Assembly: GCA_023434535.1 (NCBI GenBank)
Contig: JAEYSR010000039.1
Coordinates: forward strand, 1-43,012
Reading direction: 5' to 3'
Length of the DNA stretch: 43,012 bases
From: Actinomycetes bacterium
Lineage (GTDB): Bacteria > Actinomycetota > Acidimicrobiia > Acidimicrobiales > Microtrichaceae
Under the pieces are notes generated by a model. The model saw only the letters and a list, made by a program, of their open reading frames with translations, ran no database searches and had not been told where the DNA came from. Positions 7,622 to 15,640 of this stretch are shown here, piece by piece. A program made the translations under genes and the position numbers. Numbering within the stretch: the stretch's first letter is position 1; each line of letters opens with the position of its first letter.

Positions 7622-8986
7622 ATGCGTTCGACCGGGGAAGGATCCGAACCGTCAGAGACCCACCAGTTCGGCGACCCCGCGTTCACGCTGCCCGAGGTCG
7701 TGGCCGACGCAGTCGCGGCGGTGCGTGCCGTTGCGGCGGTCGACGTGAAGGCGGAGTCCGACGACGACCTGCTGGGTCGCTTCGACGGACTCGAAACGTT
7801 GGACCGGCTGCTGCACTCGGCCCGGTTCGAGATGTTGGCGGAGCTCGACGCCCGTTCGTTGACCGACCGCCGCCTCGGGCATGTGACCGCGAACGAAGCC
7901 GGCTGGCGCCACGGAACCGACCCCCGACGGGTCAAGACGGATCAGGCGACCGCGACCACGCTGCGCCGCCACTTCCCCGACCTCGCTGCTGCGTTGGCTG
8001 CCGGAACCGTGTCAGCCGATCGGGTCCGGGTCCTGGCCCGCCTGGTCAACGACCGCAACGCCCAGATCCTCACCAGCATCCAGGACCAGCTCATCGACCT
8101 GTGCCGGCAACGTTCCACGTTCAAACAGTTCACCCGGGACGCCGAACAACTCGCCCGCCTCGCGGATGCCGACGGACCCGAACCACCCCAGCCGCGCAAC
8201 CACGCCCGACTCGAACAGACCGGTGACCACGTCACCGCGACCGTCGACCTCTACGGCACCGACGCCCTCTCCTTCGCCGCCCGCCTCCAAGCCGAGACCA
8301 ACAGGCTGTTCCGCGAACACCAGAAGGATCAGGACAACGTCCCGAGCATCGGTCCGCCGATGCAGACCGAGCTGATGGCCCAAGCGTTCCTCAACCTCAC
8401 CGAAGCCGGCGCCGCACACCGCCACCCCGGCCGCCGTGCCCCCGCTGCGTCGTTCTCGATCGTCATCGACGCCACCGGCGCCGAACTCGCCGACCTGTTC
8501 CACCACGGCGTCCTCCTGCCTGGACCCGGAGCACCCATCGACTGGTCCAGGAAGGCCCGGCTCATCGACGGCCACACCCTCCGCTACGCCACCCGCGAAT
8601 GGGAACTGCTCACCTGTGACGCCGAGATCAACTGGACCATCACCGACGCAGGCGGCCACCCCATCGCCAGCCAACCCGGCGAACGCCACGCCACACCCGA
8701 ACAACGCCGCAACCTCGAACTCCGCGACGCCGGATGCGTCTTCCCCGGCTGCGACGCACCCGCCAACTGGTGCGACGCCCACCACGTCGTGCGCCACGTC
8801 GACGACGGACCCACCCAAACACCCAACCTCGCGCTCCTCTGCCGCCGACACCACGGCGTGGTGCACCGCCACGGCTGGACCATGACAGAGAACACGCACC
8901 CCGGACCCGGCGACGGCCACTACCTCATCACCACCCCCACCGGCACCACCCTCCACACCCAACACCGACGACCCGCACCCGCCTGA
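7622..8986 (+). CDS. DUF222 domain protein with C-terminal HNH nuclease motif (13E12-like)
   Basis: 454 aa. The N-terminal half is the helical DUF222 region (LLGRFDGLETLDRLLHSARF, GTVSADRVRVLARLV). The C-terminal ~80 residues are an HNH endonuclease: CVFPGCDAPANWCDAHHV followed by NLALLCRRHHGVVHRHGW, giving the two CxxC-type zinc pairs and the AHH/HH catalytic histidines, about residues 370-418. Such proteins are multicopy in many Actinobacteria; their role (mobile, DNA repair or selfish nuclease) is not established. The start is uncertain: GTG 7592 would add 10 residues, but the TACGGT hexamer 7 nt before ATG 7622 favours the shorter form. Codon use in the last third is notably CAC/ACC-rich compared with neighbours, a hint of separate history. 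Confidence 0.85.
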   Translation: MRSTGEGSEPSETHQFGDPAFTLPEVVADAVAAVRAVAAVDVKAESDDDLLGRFDGLETLDRLLHSARFEMLAELDARSLTDRRLGHVTANEAGWRHGTDPRRVKTDQATATTLRRHFPDLAAALAAGTVSADRVRVLARLVNDRNAQILTSIQDQLIDLCRQRSTFKQFTRDAEQLARLADADGPEPPQPRNHARLEQTGDHVTATVDLYGTDALSFAARLQAETNRLFREHQKDQDNVPSIGPPMQTELMAQAFLNLTEAGAAHRHPGRRAPAASFSIVIDATGAELADLFHHGVLLPGPGAPIDWSRKARLIDGHTLRYATREWELLTCDAEINWTITDAGGHPIASQPGERHATPEQRRNLELRDAGCVFPGCDAPANWCDAHHVVRHVDDGPTQTPNLALLCRRHHGVVHRHGWTMTENTHPGPGDGHYLITTPTGTTLHTQHRRPAPA

Positions 8987-9090
8987 GCGCGGGACCCACC
9001 GGGAAGCCGACCACGATCGGAACCCAGGCCACGACCCGATCAGGGCCGGACCGGCCGGTGGACCTCTCGACCATGCCCGCACCACGACCT

Positions 9091-9108
9091 CCCGCGCTCC
9101 GGCGCGGG
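9091..9108. terminator. Hairpin between convergent DUF222 and P450 genes
   Basis: CCCGCGC-tccg-GCGCGGG is a perfect 7-bp stem with a 4-nt loop, 10 nt beyond the P450 stop. No T-run follows on either strand, so termination activity is only inferred from position. Confidence 0.4.
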
Positions 9109-9118
9109 CTCGGGCGCG

Positions 9119-10288
9119 TCAGGGCTCCGGACGGAACGGCAGGGACTCGAAGCGGCGGACGTACGGCCCGGGCGCATAGCGACCGGCCGCAGCATCCACC
9201 TCGAACTGCGGGAAGCGGTCCAGGACCCGCCCCAGAGCGATCGCCGCGGCAAGGCGGGCGACGGCCGCGCCCAGGCAGTGGTGGGCCCCGTACCCGAAGC
9301 TCAGGATCCGATCGGGCCGACGGCAGACGTCGAGCAGGTCGGCCGTCGGACCGAACTGCCGCTCGTCCCGGTTCGCCGACCCGTACAGCAGCATGACCTT
9401 GGATCCTCGGGGGATGACCGAGTCGTGCAGCTCGACCTCGCACGTGGTGGTCCTCGCCAGGTTCTGCACCGGCGAGGTGAGGCGCAGCAGCTCGTCGACC
9501 GACTCTCCGACCAGCTCCGGATCGTCGATGAGGAGCTGACGTTGGTCCCGGCGATCGGTGAGCAGCTCGAGGGCACCTCCGAGCAGTCCGGTGGTCGTGT
9601 CGTTGCCGCCGGCGACCATCGTGAAGACGAAGCCCACGATCCACTGGGGGTCGACGTCGGCCTGCACCAGGTCCGACACCACGTCCTCGCCCGGATCGGT
9701 GCGCCGACCGTCGATCAGCGCCGACGCGTACTCGAACAGCTCGGCGAAGGCGGTCGTCGCGTCGCCCAACGCCTCCGCGGCGTTGGCGGCGACGATCGCG
9801 TCGGTCCACGAGTCGAAGCGGCCTCTGTCCTCCTCGGGCACGCCGATGAAGTGGGCGACGACCATGCTCGGCAGCGGCTTGAGCAGCAGCTCGACGATGT
9901 CGGCGGTGCGACCGCCCGATGCGATCTGGTCCAGCCGGTCGTCGACGAACCGCGTGATCACCGGGCCGAGCTCCTGCACGCGGCTCGGGGTCATCGGCCG
10001 GGACACGAGGCGCCGGAACGCGGTGTGGTCCGGAGGATCGAGCATCACGATCGGTGCGGCCTGCCCGTCGAAGAACGCCATGACGTCGGCATCGGGGGTG
10101 AGCCCCGCCGCCGAGCTGAAGGTGGCTGTGTCGCGGACCGCGTCGAACACGTCGGCGAACCGAGACAGCACGAAGAACGAGCCCTTGGCCGGGTGGTCGA
10201 CCCGGTGCACCGGATCCTGGTCCCGCAGGCACCGGTAGTCGTCCCACGGATCCCGCCAGGCCTCTCCCCCGCGGAGGCGGAACCCCAT
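9119..10288 (-). CDS. Cytochrome P450
   Basis: 389 aa, a normal length for a soluble bacterial P450. All signature elements are present: I-helix AGGNDTT (226-232), K-helix E266-LL-R269, and the haem loop FGYGAHHCLG with the proximal ligand Cys338. It should be a monooxygenase needing separate ferredoxin and reductase; neither is encoded next to it. The HTAFRRLVSRPMTPSRV segment is the usual C-helix. The ATG at 10288 was chosen because the P450 fold starts about 10 residues after it; the upstream open frame is read-through over the preceding gene. It lies 5 nt after the stop of a 153-aa conserved gene, so the two are almost certainly co-transcribed. Substrate unknown. Confidence 0.95.
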   Translation of the reverse strand: MGFRLRGGEAWRDPWDDYRCLRDQDPVHRVDHPAKGSFFVLSRFADVFDAVRDTATFSSAAGLTPDADVMAFFDGQAAPIVMLDPPDHTAFRRLVSRPMTPSRVQELGPVITRFVDDRLDQIASGGRTADIVELLLKPLPSMVVAHFIGVPEEDRGRFDSWTDAIVAANAAEALGDATTAFAELFEYASALIDGRRTDPGEDVVSDLVQADVDPQWIVGFVFTMVAGGNDTTTGLLGGALELLTDRRDQRQLLIDDPELVGESVDELLRLTSPVQNLARTTTCEVELHDSVIPRGSKVMLLYGSANRDERQFGPTADLLDVCRRPDRILSFGYGAHHCLGAAVARLAAAIALGRVLDRFPQFEVDAAAGRYAPGPYVRRFESLPFRPEP

Positions 10289-10293
10289 GGTCG

Positions 10294-10755
10294 TCAGTAC
10301 TCGCCCTTGATCACGAAGTACGACCCACGGATGGTCCCGGCGAGCTTGGACTTCTGCCGAGCGAACTTGAACGACGACAGCTCGTCGGGGATCTCCATGC
10401 CGTCCGACAGCTTGAAGCCGACGGCGCGCTTGCCGCCGTCGGCCAGCTCCCACAGGACGTTGATGGCCAGTCCGCTCTCGTAGAACACGTGGTCGAACGA
10501 GATGTCGGCCACCCGGAACGACGTCGCCTCCAGCGGCGGGGACGCGATCACGATGTCGCGCTCCTCCTTCAGGATCCGGCTCACCCGCTCGATCGTCGCC
10601 GCGGCCTCCGCTGCGGGCTCCACGGTGAAGACGTGGTCGTACTTGTTCTTGAAGTACCGGGCCTCGTTGGCCCGGAGGCCCGCCAGAGCGTCGGCCACCG
10701 GCGAGGACTCGAGTCCCTCGGTCGAGACGTCCACGAAGTCGACCACGTAGCTCAC
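10294..10755 (-). CDS. Conserved-looking 153-aa protein co-transcribed with the P450
   Basis: I cannot place this in a family. It is a soluble alpha/beta protein without signal peptide, with segments NEARYFKNKYDHVFTVEP, RISRILKEERDIV-like helix (SRILKEERDIVIASPP), FDHVFYESGLAINVLWEL and a basic C-terminus (FARQKSKLAGTIRGSYFVI). The GTG start at 10755 has a clear GGGGGAG ribosome site just upstream. Its stop is 5 nt before the P450 ATG, indicating translational coupling, so a role as partner, substrate-delivery or regulatory protein for the P450 is a reasonable inference. Nothing in the sequence suggests an iron-sulphur or flavin centre, since there is no cysteine in the chain, so it is not a ferredoxin. 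Confidence 0.8.
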   Translation of the reverse strand: MSYVVDFVDVSTEGLESSPVADALAGLRANEARYFKNKYDHVFTVEPAAEAAATIERVSRILKEERDIVIASPPLEATSFRVADISFDHVFYESGLAINVLWELADGGKRAVGFKLSDGMEIPDELSSFKFARQKSKLAGTIRGSYFVIKGEY

Positions 10756-10870
10756 GGCTCCCCCGATCCATCGGTCGGCTGCGCCCCGCAGCCGTGTCGG
10801 AGGCTACTGCGGCCCATCGTGAGCGGACGGGTTGGCCGTGCAGATCCGCCGTCGGGTCCCTGACGTGCCG

Positions 10871-12454
10871 TCACTTCACCACCGTCCGGCACGCGCCGGC
10901 AACGGTGACCCAGCGACGGCCCCGCTTGACCCGTCGAGCCGGATCGCAGGTAGTCACGTACTTGGGGAGCCGAGTGAACGTGACGTCCTGGCGGCGCTGA
11001 CGACCGACCCGATCGGTGACCACGACCGGGTAGGTGTAGGTGCCGGGCGGAAGGCTGGACGCCGGCACGCCGTGGAGTGGTCCGCACCCGTCGATCGACG
11101 CGATGCCCGACGCATCGTCCGTCGCCCGGCACACCATGTCGATGCGTTCGTCGTACGTGTAGGTGGTGTGCCAGTTGTCGACGACGATGTCGGGGATCTC
11201 CCGGTCGACGGGCGCCGACACCGTGACCCGTGTCTCGTTGCCGGCCCGGTCCACCCCATGGATCACCGGTCGGTCCGTGCTCGTCTGGATCACCACGGGC
11301 TGCGAGCACTCGCTCAGGTGCGGGTCGCTGCACTGCGGCGTCGCAGTGACCGGACCGGAGTACCAGCCGCTCGACGAGAGTGGGCCGTCGAGCCGATAGG
11401 TCACCGTCGGACCGACGTCGTCCCACGTCAGACGCCAGAACAGCGCCGACGTGTGCATCCAGGGGTTGGTGTCGACCGCTCCACTCCAGAAGGGCGAGGA
11501 GAAGTCGCTGGGGAAGTCAACGACGGAGGGTCTGCGCACACCGTCGCACCAGAGCGACACCCACTCGTCCCCGTAGGGCAACCCGAAGGCCCGGAAGTCC
11601 CCATGACCGCCAGGGTCGAGTGGGACCGGCACTGCGACGGTGGAGATGGGAGGAGATCCGATGTCGATGTGCACCGCGCAGCTCGACACGCCCGTCGGCA
11701 CCCCGACCACCTCGCCACCGGTCGCACCACCGAGGTGGATGATCACGTCGTCGACCACGTGTGCGCCCGCCCTGACCGACGTCCTGAGGGCTTGAGCCTT
11801 CGTCGGGGCACCGCCCGAGAACTGGGTGCTGAACCAACCCACATCGGGGTTCCCGCAGTAGCTCACCTTCACGGCTCCGGCACCCGGTGCGACACCGCGG
11901 ATCGTGAACGAGCCATCGGCAGACGTCGTGCCGGACTCATCCACCGACTGGGAGGCCGCCCAGTTGTCGCTGAACCAGCTGACGCACACGTTGCCGGCCG
12001 GCGCGCCTCCCGCCACGGTGACGTGGCCACTGACGGTCGCTGCGTCCACGACGACGATGTCCCGCTCCGTCACCGAGCCAGCTGCCGGTGACAGCTGTTC
12101 GACCATGGCCTCGGTCGGCCCGCCGACCGAGGCCGGCGCCAGTCCTCGATCGACGCCGGAGCAGTCCCATGCGCGCACTCGGTAGGGCATGGTCTGACCC
12201 AGACCGCCGAGCGAGTAGCGGCCCCCTGAGTCGGTCGTCGCCAGTGCCGGTTCGGGCCACTCGCTGCCGTCGCCCTCGGGACGCGGTGGCGGATCCGCTC
12301 GCACGCAGATCCCGGCGACAGGGTTCCCGCGCTGATCGCGCACGATCCCCCGGACGGTCGCTCCACCTGCGTCCGCGGCCGCGACCAGCGGCACGCCGCC
12401 CAGTCCGACGACGGCTGTCAGAATTACCGCAACCACGAACTTCATCCGCCGCAC
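10871..12454 (-). CDS. Secreted protein with carboxypeptidase-regulatory/Cna-B-like beta-sandwich repeats
   Basis: 527 aa. Residues 1-27 form a Sec signal peptide (MKFVVAVILTAVVGLGG then LVAAADA). The mature part starts with a carboxypeptidase-regulatory-like domain (ATVRGIVRDQRGNPVAGICV, with TTDSGGRYSLGGL), then a second similar unit (TVSGHVTVAGGAPAGNVCVS with SADGSFTIRGV). The C-terminal half has bacterial Ig-like features: GWYSGPVTATPQCSD, IHGVDRAGNETRVTV, CRATDDASGIASIDGC and PPGTYTYPVVVTDRVGR. It is probably an extracellular binding or scaffold protein with no catalytic motif that I can see. The GTG at 12454 is used because GGAGGA lies 5 nt upstream; ATG 12445 is 14 nt from that site. 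A TTTACA/TACGCT pair with 17-nt spacing is found in the 78-bp upstream gap. Confidence 0.85.
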   Translation of the reverse strand: MRRMKFVVAVILTAVVGLGGVPLVAAADAGGATVRGIVRDQRGNPVAGICVRADPPPRPEGDGSEWPEPALATTDSGGRYSLGGLGQTMPYRVRAWDCSGVDRGLAPASVGGPTEAMVEQLSPAAGSVTERDIVVVDAATVSGHVTVAGGAPAGNVCVSWFSDNWAASQSVDESGTTSADGSFTIRGVAPGAGAVKVSYCGNPDVGWFSTQFSGGAPTKAQALRTSVRAGAHVVDDVIIHLGGATGGEVVGVPTGVSSCAVHIDIGSPPISTVAVPVPLDPGGHGDFRAFGLPYGDEWVSLWCDGVRRPSVVDFPSDFSSPFWSGAVDTNPWMHTSALFWRLTWDDVGPTVTYRLDGPLSSSGWYSGPVTATPQCSDPHLSECSQPVVIQTSTDRPVIHGVDRAGNETRVTVSAPVDREIPDIVVDNWHTTYTYDERIDMVCRATDDASGIASIDGCGPLHGVPASSLPPGTYTYPVVVTDRVGRQRRQDVTFTRLPKYVTTCDPARRVKRGRRWVTVAGACRTVVK

Positions 12455-12532
12455 GCTCGTCCTCCGCTCCGACCGAAGCGTAAGAAGTCGTGAAGACGGT
12501 GTAAAGCCGCCGCTAATGCACCGCCCCGGAGG

Positions 12533-13177
12533 TCACCCCTGGAGCCGGAGCAGCCGCCCATACCCGATGATCCGGCCGGCCGCGACGAGACCGGTCTCAC
12601 GTACGAGTTCGGGGAACGTGGGCGCGGCCCCGGTCGGCGACACGGTCGCATCGATGCCCACCTCTCCGGCGATGCCCTTGAGCCGCGCCGAGTGGTAGCT
12701 GTCGGACACGAGCGTCACCCGGTCCACACCCTCGGCCTGCAGCACCCTCTCCGCCGCCCGGAGCGAGTCCCACGTGGACGACCCGTCGGAGACCACGAGA
12801 AGGTCGTCGGCCGGCACTCCCTTGCCCGCCAGGTATCGGTAGCCGGCGTAGGCCTCGGTGAAGCGGTCGCCGGCCTGCTTCCCGCCGGTCAGGACGATGC
12901 GCGGAGCGACCCCGTCCTCGTAGAGGTCGAGGGCGTGGTCCAGGCGCTCCTGGAGGACGGGCGACGGCGTCCCGTCGTACTGGGCGGCGCCGAGGACGAG
13001 GATGGCGTCGGTCGGATCCCTGTCGTCGGACCGGGAGGCCAGCAGCACCTGGACGAACGTCACGCCGACGTAGAGGACCAGCAGGGCGAGCGCCGCCAGC
13101 GCCAACCGCAGGATCCAACGCCGACGGTGGGACCGGCCGGCGGGCCGCGCCGGCCCGGATCCGTCAGCCGACGTCAC
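12533..13177 (-). CDS. DUF218 (YdcF/SanA-like) membrane-anchored protein
   Basis: 214 aa. One N-terminal membrane helix (about 22-47, WILRLALAALALLVLYVGV) anchors an extracytoplasmic DUF218 domain: DAILVLGAAQYDGTPSPVL, RIVLTGGKQAGDRFTEA, LLVVSDGSSTWDSLRAAERV and VTLVSDSYHSARLKGIA. These are the conserved blocks of the YdcF/SanA/ElyC family, whose members act in envelope biogenesis or vancomycin tolerance in other bacteria; the biochemical activity is not settled. The GTG start at 13177 overlaps the 3' end of gltX by 14 bp, so the two genes are co-transcribed and translationally coupled. Confidence 0.88.
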   Translation of the reverse strand: MTSADGSGPARPAGRSHRRRWILRLALAALALLVLYVGVTFVQVLLASRSDDRDPTDAILVLGAAQYDGTPSPVLQERLDHALDLYEDGVAPRIVLTGGKQAGDRFTEAYAGYRYLAGKGVPADDLLVVSDGSSTWDSLRAAERVLQAEGVDRVTLVSDSYHSARLKGIAGEVGIDATVSPTGAAPTFPELVRETGLVAAGRIIGYGRLLRLQG

Positions 13178-14582
13178 CCAGGCGCTCCCGAGCGGACCGG
13201 AGCCTCCGGAGCACCTCGTCCTGGCCTAGGACCTCCATCGACTCGAACAGCGGCGGCCCGACGCTGCGCCCGGTGATCGCCACCCGGATCGGCGCCTGGA
13301 ACTTCTTGCGACTGGCGCCCACCTCCTCGCAGAGGGCGAAGGTCCGCTCGTGGAGCACACCGGCCTCCCACGGCCAGTCGGCAGCCGCCTTGATCACGGC
13401 GTCGAGCCAGGCCGGAGCGTCCGCCACCATGGCCTTGGTCCACGACGCCTCGTCGATCTCGGGATCCTCGAGGAACAGGAAGTCCACGTAGCCGGGGACC
13501 TCCGACAGCGTCTCGACCCTCGTCTGCACCTCGGCCGCCATCCGGCCGAACGTGCCGGCGTGGAACCGATCGGCCCACGGCTGGGCGTCGAAGTACGGCT
13601 GGGACCGCTCGGCGAAGCCGGTGACGGGCAGTGCCCGCAGGTGCTCCGCGTTGACGAACCGGAGCTTCTTCGTGTCGAAGAACGCAGACGAGTCGTTGAC
13701 GTCGCGGATGTCGAACAGGGGCGGCAGCTCGCGGAGGGGATCCAGCCGGATCTCGGAGCCGTCGGGCAGACCCCACCCGAGGAGCGCGAGGTAGTTCACC
13801 ATCGCCTCGGGCAGGAACCCGCGGTCCCGGTAGTCGAGCAGCGAGACGTCGTCGCGGCGCTTCGAGAGCTTCTTGCGCGCCTCGTTGACGATCAGCGGCA
13901 TGTGACCCAGCTCCAAGGGCTGCGTGTAGCCGAGGGCCTCCCGCAGGAGCAGCTGCTTGGGGGTCACGTTGATCAGGTCCTCGCCCCGGATCACGTGGGT
14001 GACGGCCATGTCCTGGTCGTCCACGGCGTTGGCCACGAAGAACGTGGGTGACCCGTCCGCCCGCCGGATGACGAAGTCCTCGATGTTCGCGTTCTCGAAG
14101 CTGATCTCACCGCGGATCAGGTCCGTCCACGACGTGGTGCCGTCGTCGGGGGTGCGGAACCGCACGGCCCGCCCGTCGCCGGGACCGAGGTCCCGATCGC
14201 GGTCCGCCGGGTCGTACGGTCGACCGCCGGTGCGCTCCCTGTCGCCCTCGGGCACCGGATCCGACCAGTAGGCCCCGCCGCTCTCCAGCAGCCGGTCGAC
14301 CGCCGCCTGGTGCACGTCGAAGCGGGTCGACTGCAGGACCGGCGTCTCGTCCCAGTCCAGACCCATCCACTCGAGCGCCTCGAAGATGACGTCGATCAGC
14401 TCCTGCTGGGACCGCTCGAGGTCGGTGTCCTCGACCCGCAGGAGGAAGGAGCCACCCAGGTGGCGGGCGGTCAACCAGTTGAAGAGCGCGGCGCGTGCGC
14501 TGCCCAGGTGCAGGTAGCCCGTGGGGGCCGGGGCGAAGCGGACACGGACCGGCCCACCGACGTCAGGCTCGGGGTTCGTCAC
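13164..14582 (-). CDS. gltX: Glutamate--tRNA ligase
   Basis: 472 aa, normal for a bacterial GluRS. Class I aminoacyl-tRNA synthetase that charges tRNA-Glu (and possibly tRNA-Gln if GatCAB is present elsewhere). The HIGH-equivalent is H25-L-G-S in FAPAPTGYLHLGSARAALF, the KMSKS-equivalent is K238-L-S-K-R, with FLLRVEDTD and HVIRGEDLINVTPKQ between them. The C-terminal anticodon-binding helices end at 13164, and a DUF218 gene overlaps by 14 bp. The GTG at 14582 is preceded at 8 nt by TAGCGT, a -10 pointing to a leaderless mRNA; no Shine-Dalgarno is visible. The L,D-transpeptidase gene is divergent, 75 bp away. Confidence 0.97.
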   Translation of the reverse strand: MTNPEPDVGGPVRVRFAPAPTGYLHLGSARAALFNWLTARHLGGSFLLRVEDTDLERSQQELIDVIFEALEWMGLDWDETPVLQSTRFDVHQAAVDRLLESGGAYWSDPVPEGDRERTGGRPYDPADRDRDLGPGDGRAVRFRTPDDGTTSWTDLIRGEISFENANIEDFVIRRADGSPTFFVANAVDDQDMAVTHVIRGEDLINVTPKQLLLREALGYTQPLELGHMPLIVNEARKKLSKRRDDVSLLDYRDRGFLPEAMVNYLALLGWGLPDGSEIRLDPLRELPPLFDIRDVNDSSAFFDTKKLRFVNAEHLRALPVTGFAERSQPYFDAQPWADRFHAGTFGRMAAEVQTRVETLSEVPGYVDFLFLEDPEIDEASWTKAMVADAPAWLDAVIKAAADWPWEAGVLHERTFALCEEVGASRKKFQAPIRVAITGRSVGPPLFESMEVLGQDEVLRRLRSARERLGDVG

Positions 14583-14590
14583 GGCGGCCC

Positions 14591-14596
14591 ACGCTA
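14591..14596 (-). promoter_or_regulatory. -10 hexamer TAGCGT for gltX
   Basis: TAGCGT ends 8 nt before the gltX GTG. This fits transcription starting at the initiation codon. Confidence 0.5.
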
Positions 14597-14628
14597 CCGG
14601 CTGCCGCGCGCCGGATCGGCAGCGTCCC

Positions 14629-14661
14629 TACGATGTCCGGTCGATGAAGGCGCAGCGATGA
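14629..14661 (+). promoter_or_regulatory. TACGAT -10 and 5-codon micro-ORF overlapping the L,D-transpeptidase start
   Basis: TACGAT (14629-14634) lies 9 nt before an ATG at 14644 that opens a five-codon frame, MKAQR, whose TGA (14659-14661) overlaps the ATG of the L,D-transpeptidase (14658) as ATGA. The AAGG inside it could act as ribosome site for the real gene, so the micro-ORF may be accidental. Confidence 0.35.
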
Positions 14662-15635
14662 CCGACGACGGGCCCGGACCCGAGCAGCCCGAGCCGGCCT
14701 GGTACGAGCAGGACGACGCCCCGGTCGAACCCGGCGACCGGCCCGAGCGGCGGATGTCCAACGGTCGGATCGCCCTCCTGCTCGGACTCGTGCTGCTGGG
14801 CCTGGCCGCGATCGTGGTCGCCCTCGTGGTCTCCGGCGACGACACCCCACCGGTGACGCCTCCCACCACCGCCAGCTCCACAACGACGACCACCGTGGCG
14901 CCGTGGCCCGCCACCGAGGCGCGGATCGCCACGGCCAACTACCCGTCGATCCTGGTCCGGTCGACCCCGCCCGACGGTTGGGACGGCATGGAACCCGTCG
15001 AGGAGTGGGCCAACCCGGTCCCCGCCCAGAGCCAGGCCGTGGTGGCGCCCCGTGACCCGCTGCCGCGTGACGACTACCCGATCAAGGGCCGCTACACCGA
15101 CCCGTCGGGGTGGAGCTTCAACAACCCGAGCGCGTGGGGCGACCCGTTCGTGATGCTCGTGACCGAGCGACGAGGAGACTGGCTCCAGGTCGAGATCCCC
15201 GTGCGACCCAACGGGACGCCCGGCTGGGTGGCTGCGGCCGACGTGACGCTGTCGAGCACCGACTACCACCTGGACCTCCGCCTCGGGACCCGCACGCTGA
15301 CCCTGTACCAGGGCGATCAGGCCGTGCTGACCACCCCGGTCGTGATCGGCAAGCCCGAGACCCCGACGCCGACGGGGCGCTTCTACATCACCGACAGCGT
15401 CGAGCAGGACAACCCCGCGGGGGCCTACGGCCCGATCGCGCTGCCGACCAACGCGTACAGCGAGGCGATCGACCAGTTCGACAACGGCGTTCCCGTGATC
15501 GCCCTGCACGGGACCAACCGCCCGGAGCTGGTGGGCCAGGACCTCTCGAACGGCTGCATCCGCCTACCGAACGACATGATCCAGCAGATCGCCGGCCTGA
15601 TCCCGATGGGCACGCCGATCGACATCAGCGCCTGA
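14658..15635 (+). CDS. L,D-transpeptidase (YkuD domain), single-pass membrane protein
   Basis: 325 aa. A short acidic cytoplasmic N-terminus, one membrane helix (about 37-59, IALLLGLVLLGLAAIVVALV), and a Thr/Pro-rich linker (PPTTASSTTTTTVAP) precede an SH3-like stretch (GDWLQVEIPVR, GTPGWVAAADVTLSS). The YkuD catalytic domain fills about 205-325 and ends with HGTNRPELVGQDLSNGCIRL: His284 and the nucleophile Cys300. These enzymes make 3-3 cross-links in peptidoglycan outside the membrane. The ATG at 14658 has AAGG upstream and overlaps the stop of a 5-codon frame. It is divergent from gltX and ends 5 bp from the convergent ATPase gene. Confidence 0.93.
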   Translation: MTDDGPGPEQPEPAWYEQDDAPVEPGDRPERRMSNGRIALLLGLVLLGLAAIVVALVVSGDDTPPVTPPTTASSTTTTTVAPWPATEARIATANYPSILVRSTPPDGWDGMEPVEEWANPVPAQSQAVVAPRDPLPRDDYPIKGRYTDPSGWSFNNPSAWGDPFVMLVTERRGDWLQVEIPVRPNGTPGWVAAADVTLSSTDYHLDLRLGTRTLTLYQGDQAVLTTPVVIGKPETPTPTGRFYITDSVEQDNPAGAYGPIALPTNAYSEAIDQFDNGVPVIALHGTNRPELVGQDLSNGCIRLPNDMIQQIAGLIPMGTPIDISA

Positions 15636-15640
15636 GCCGG

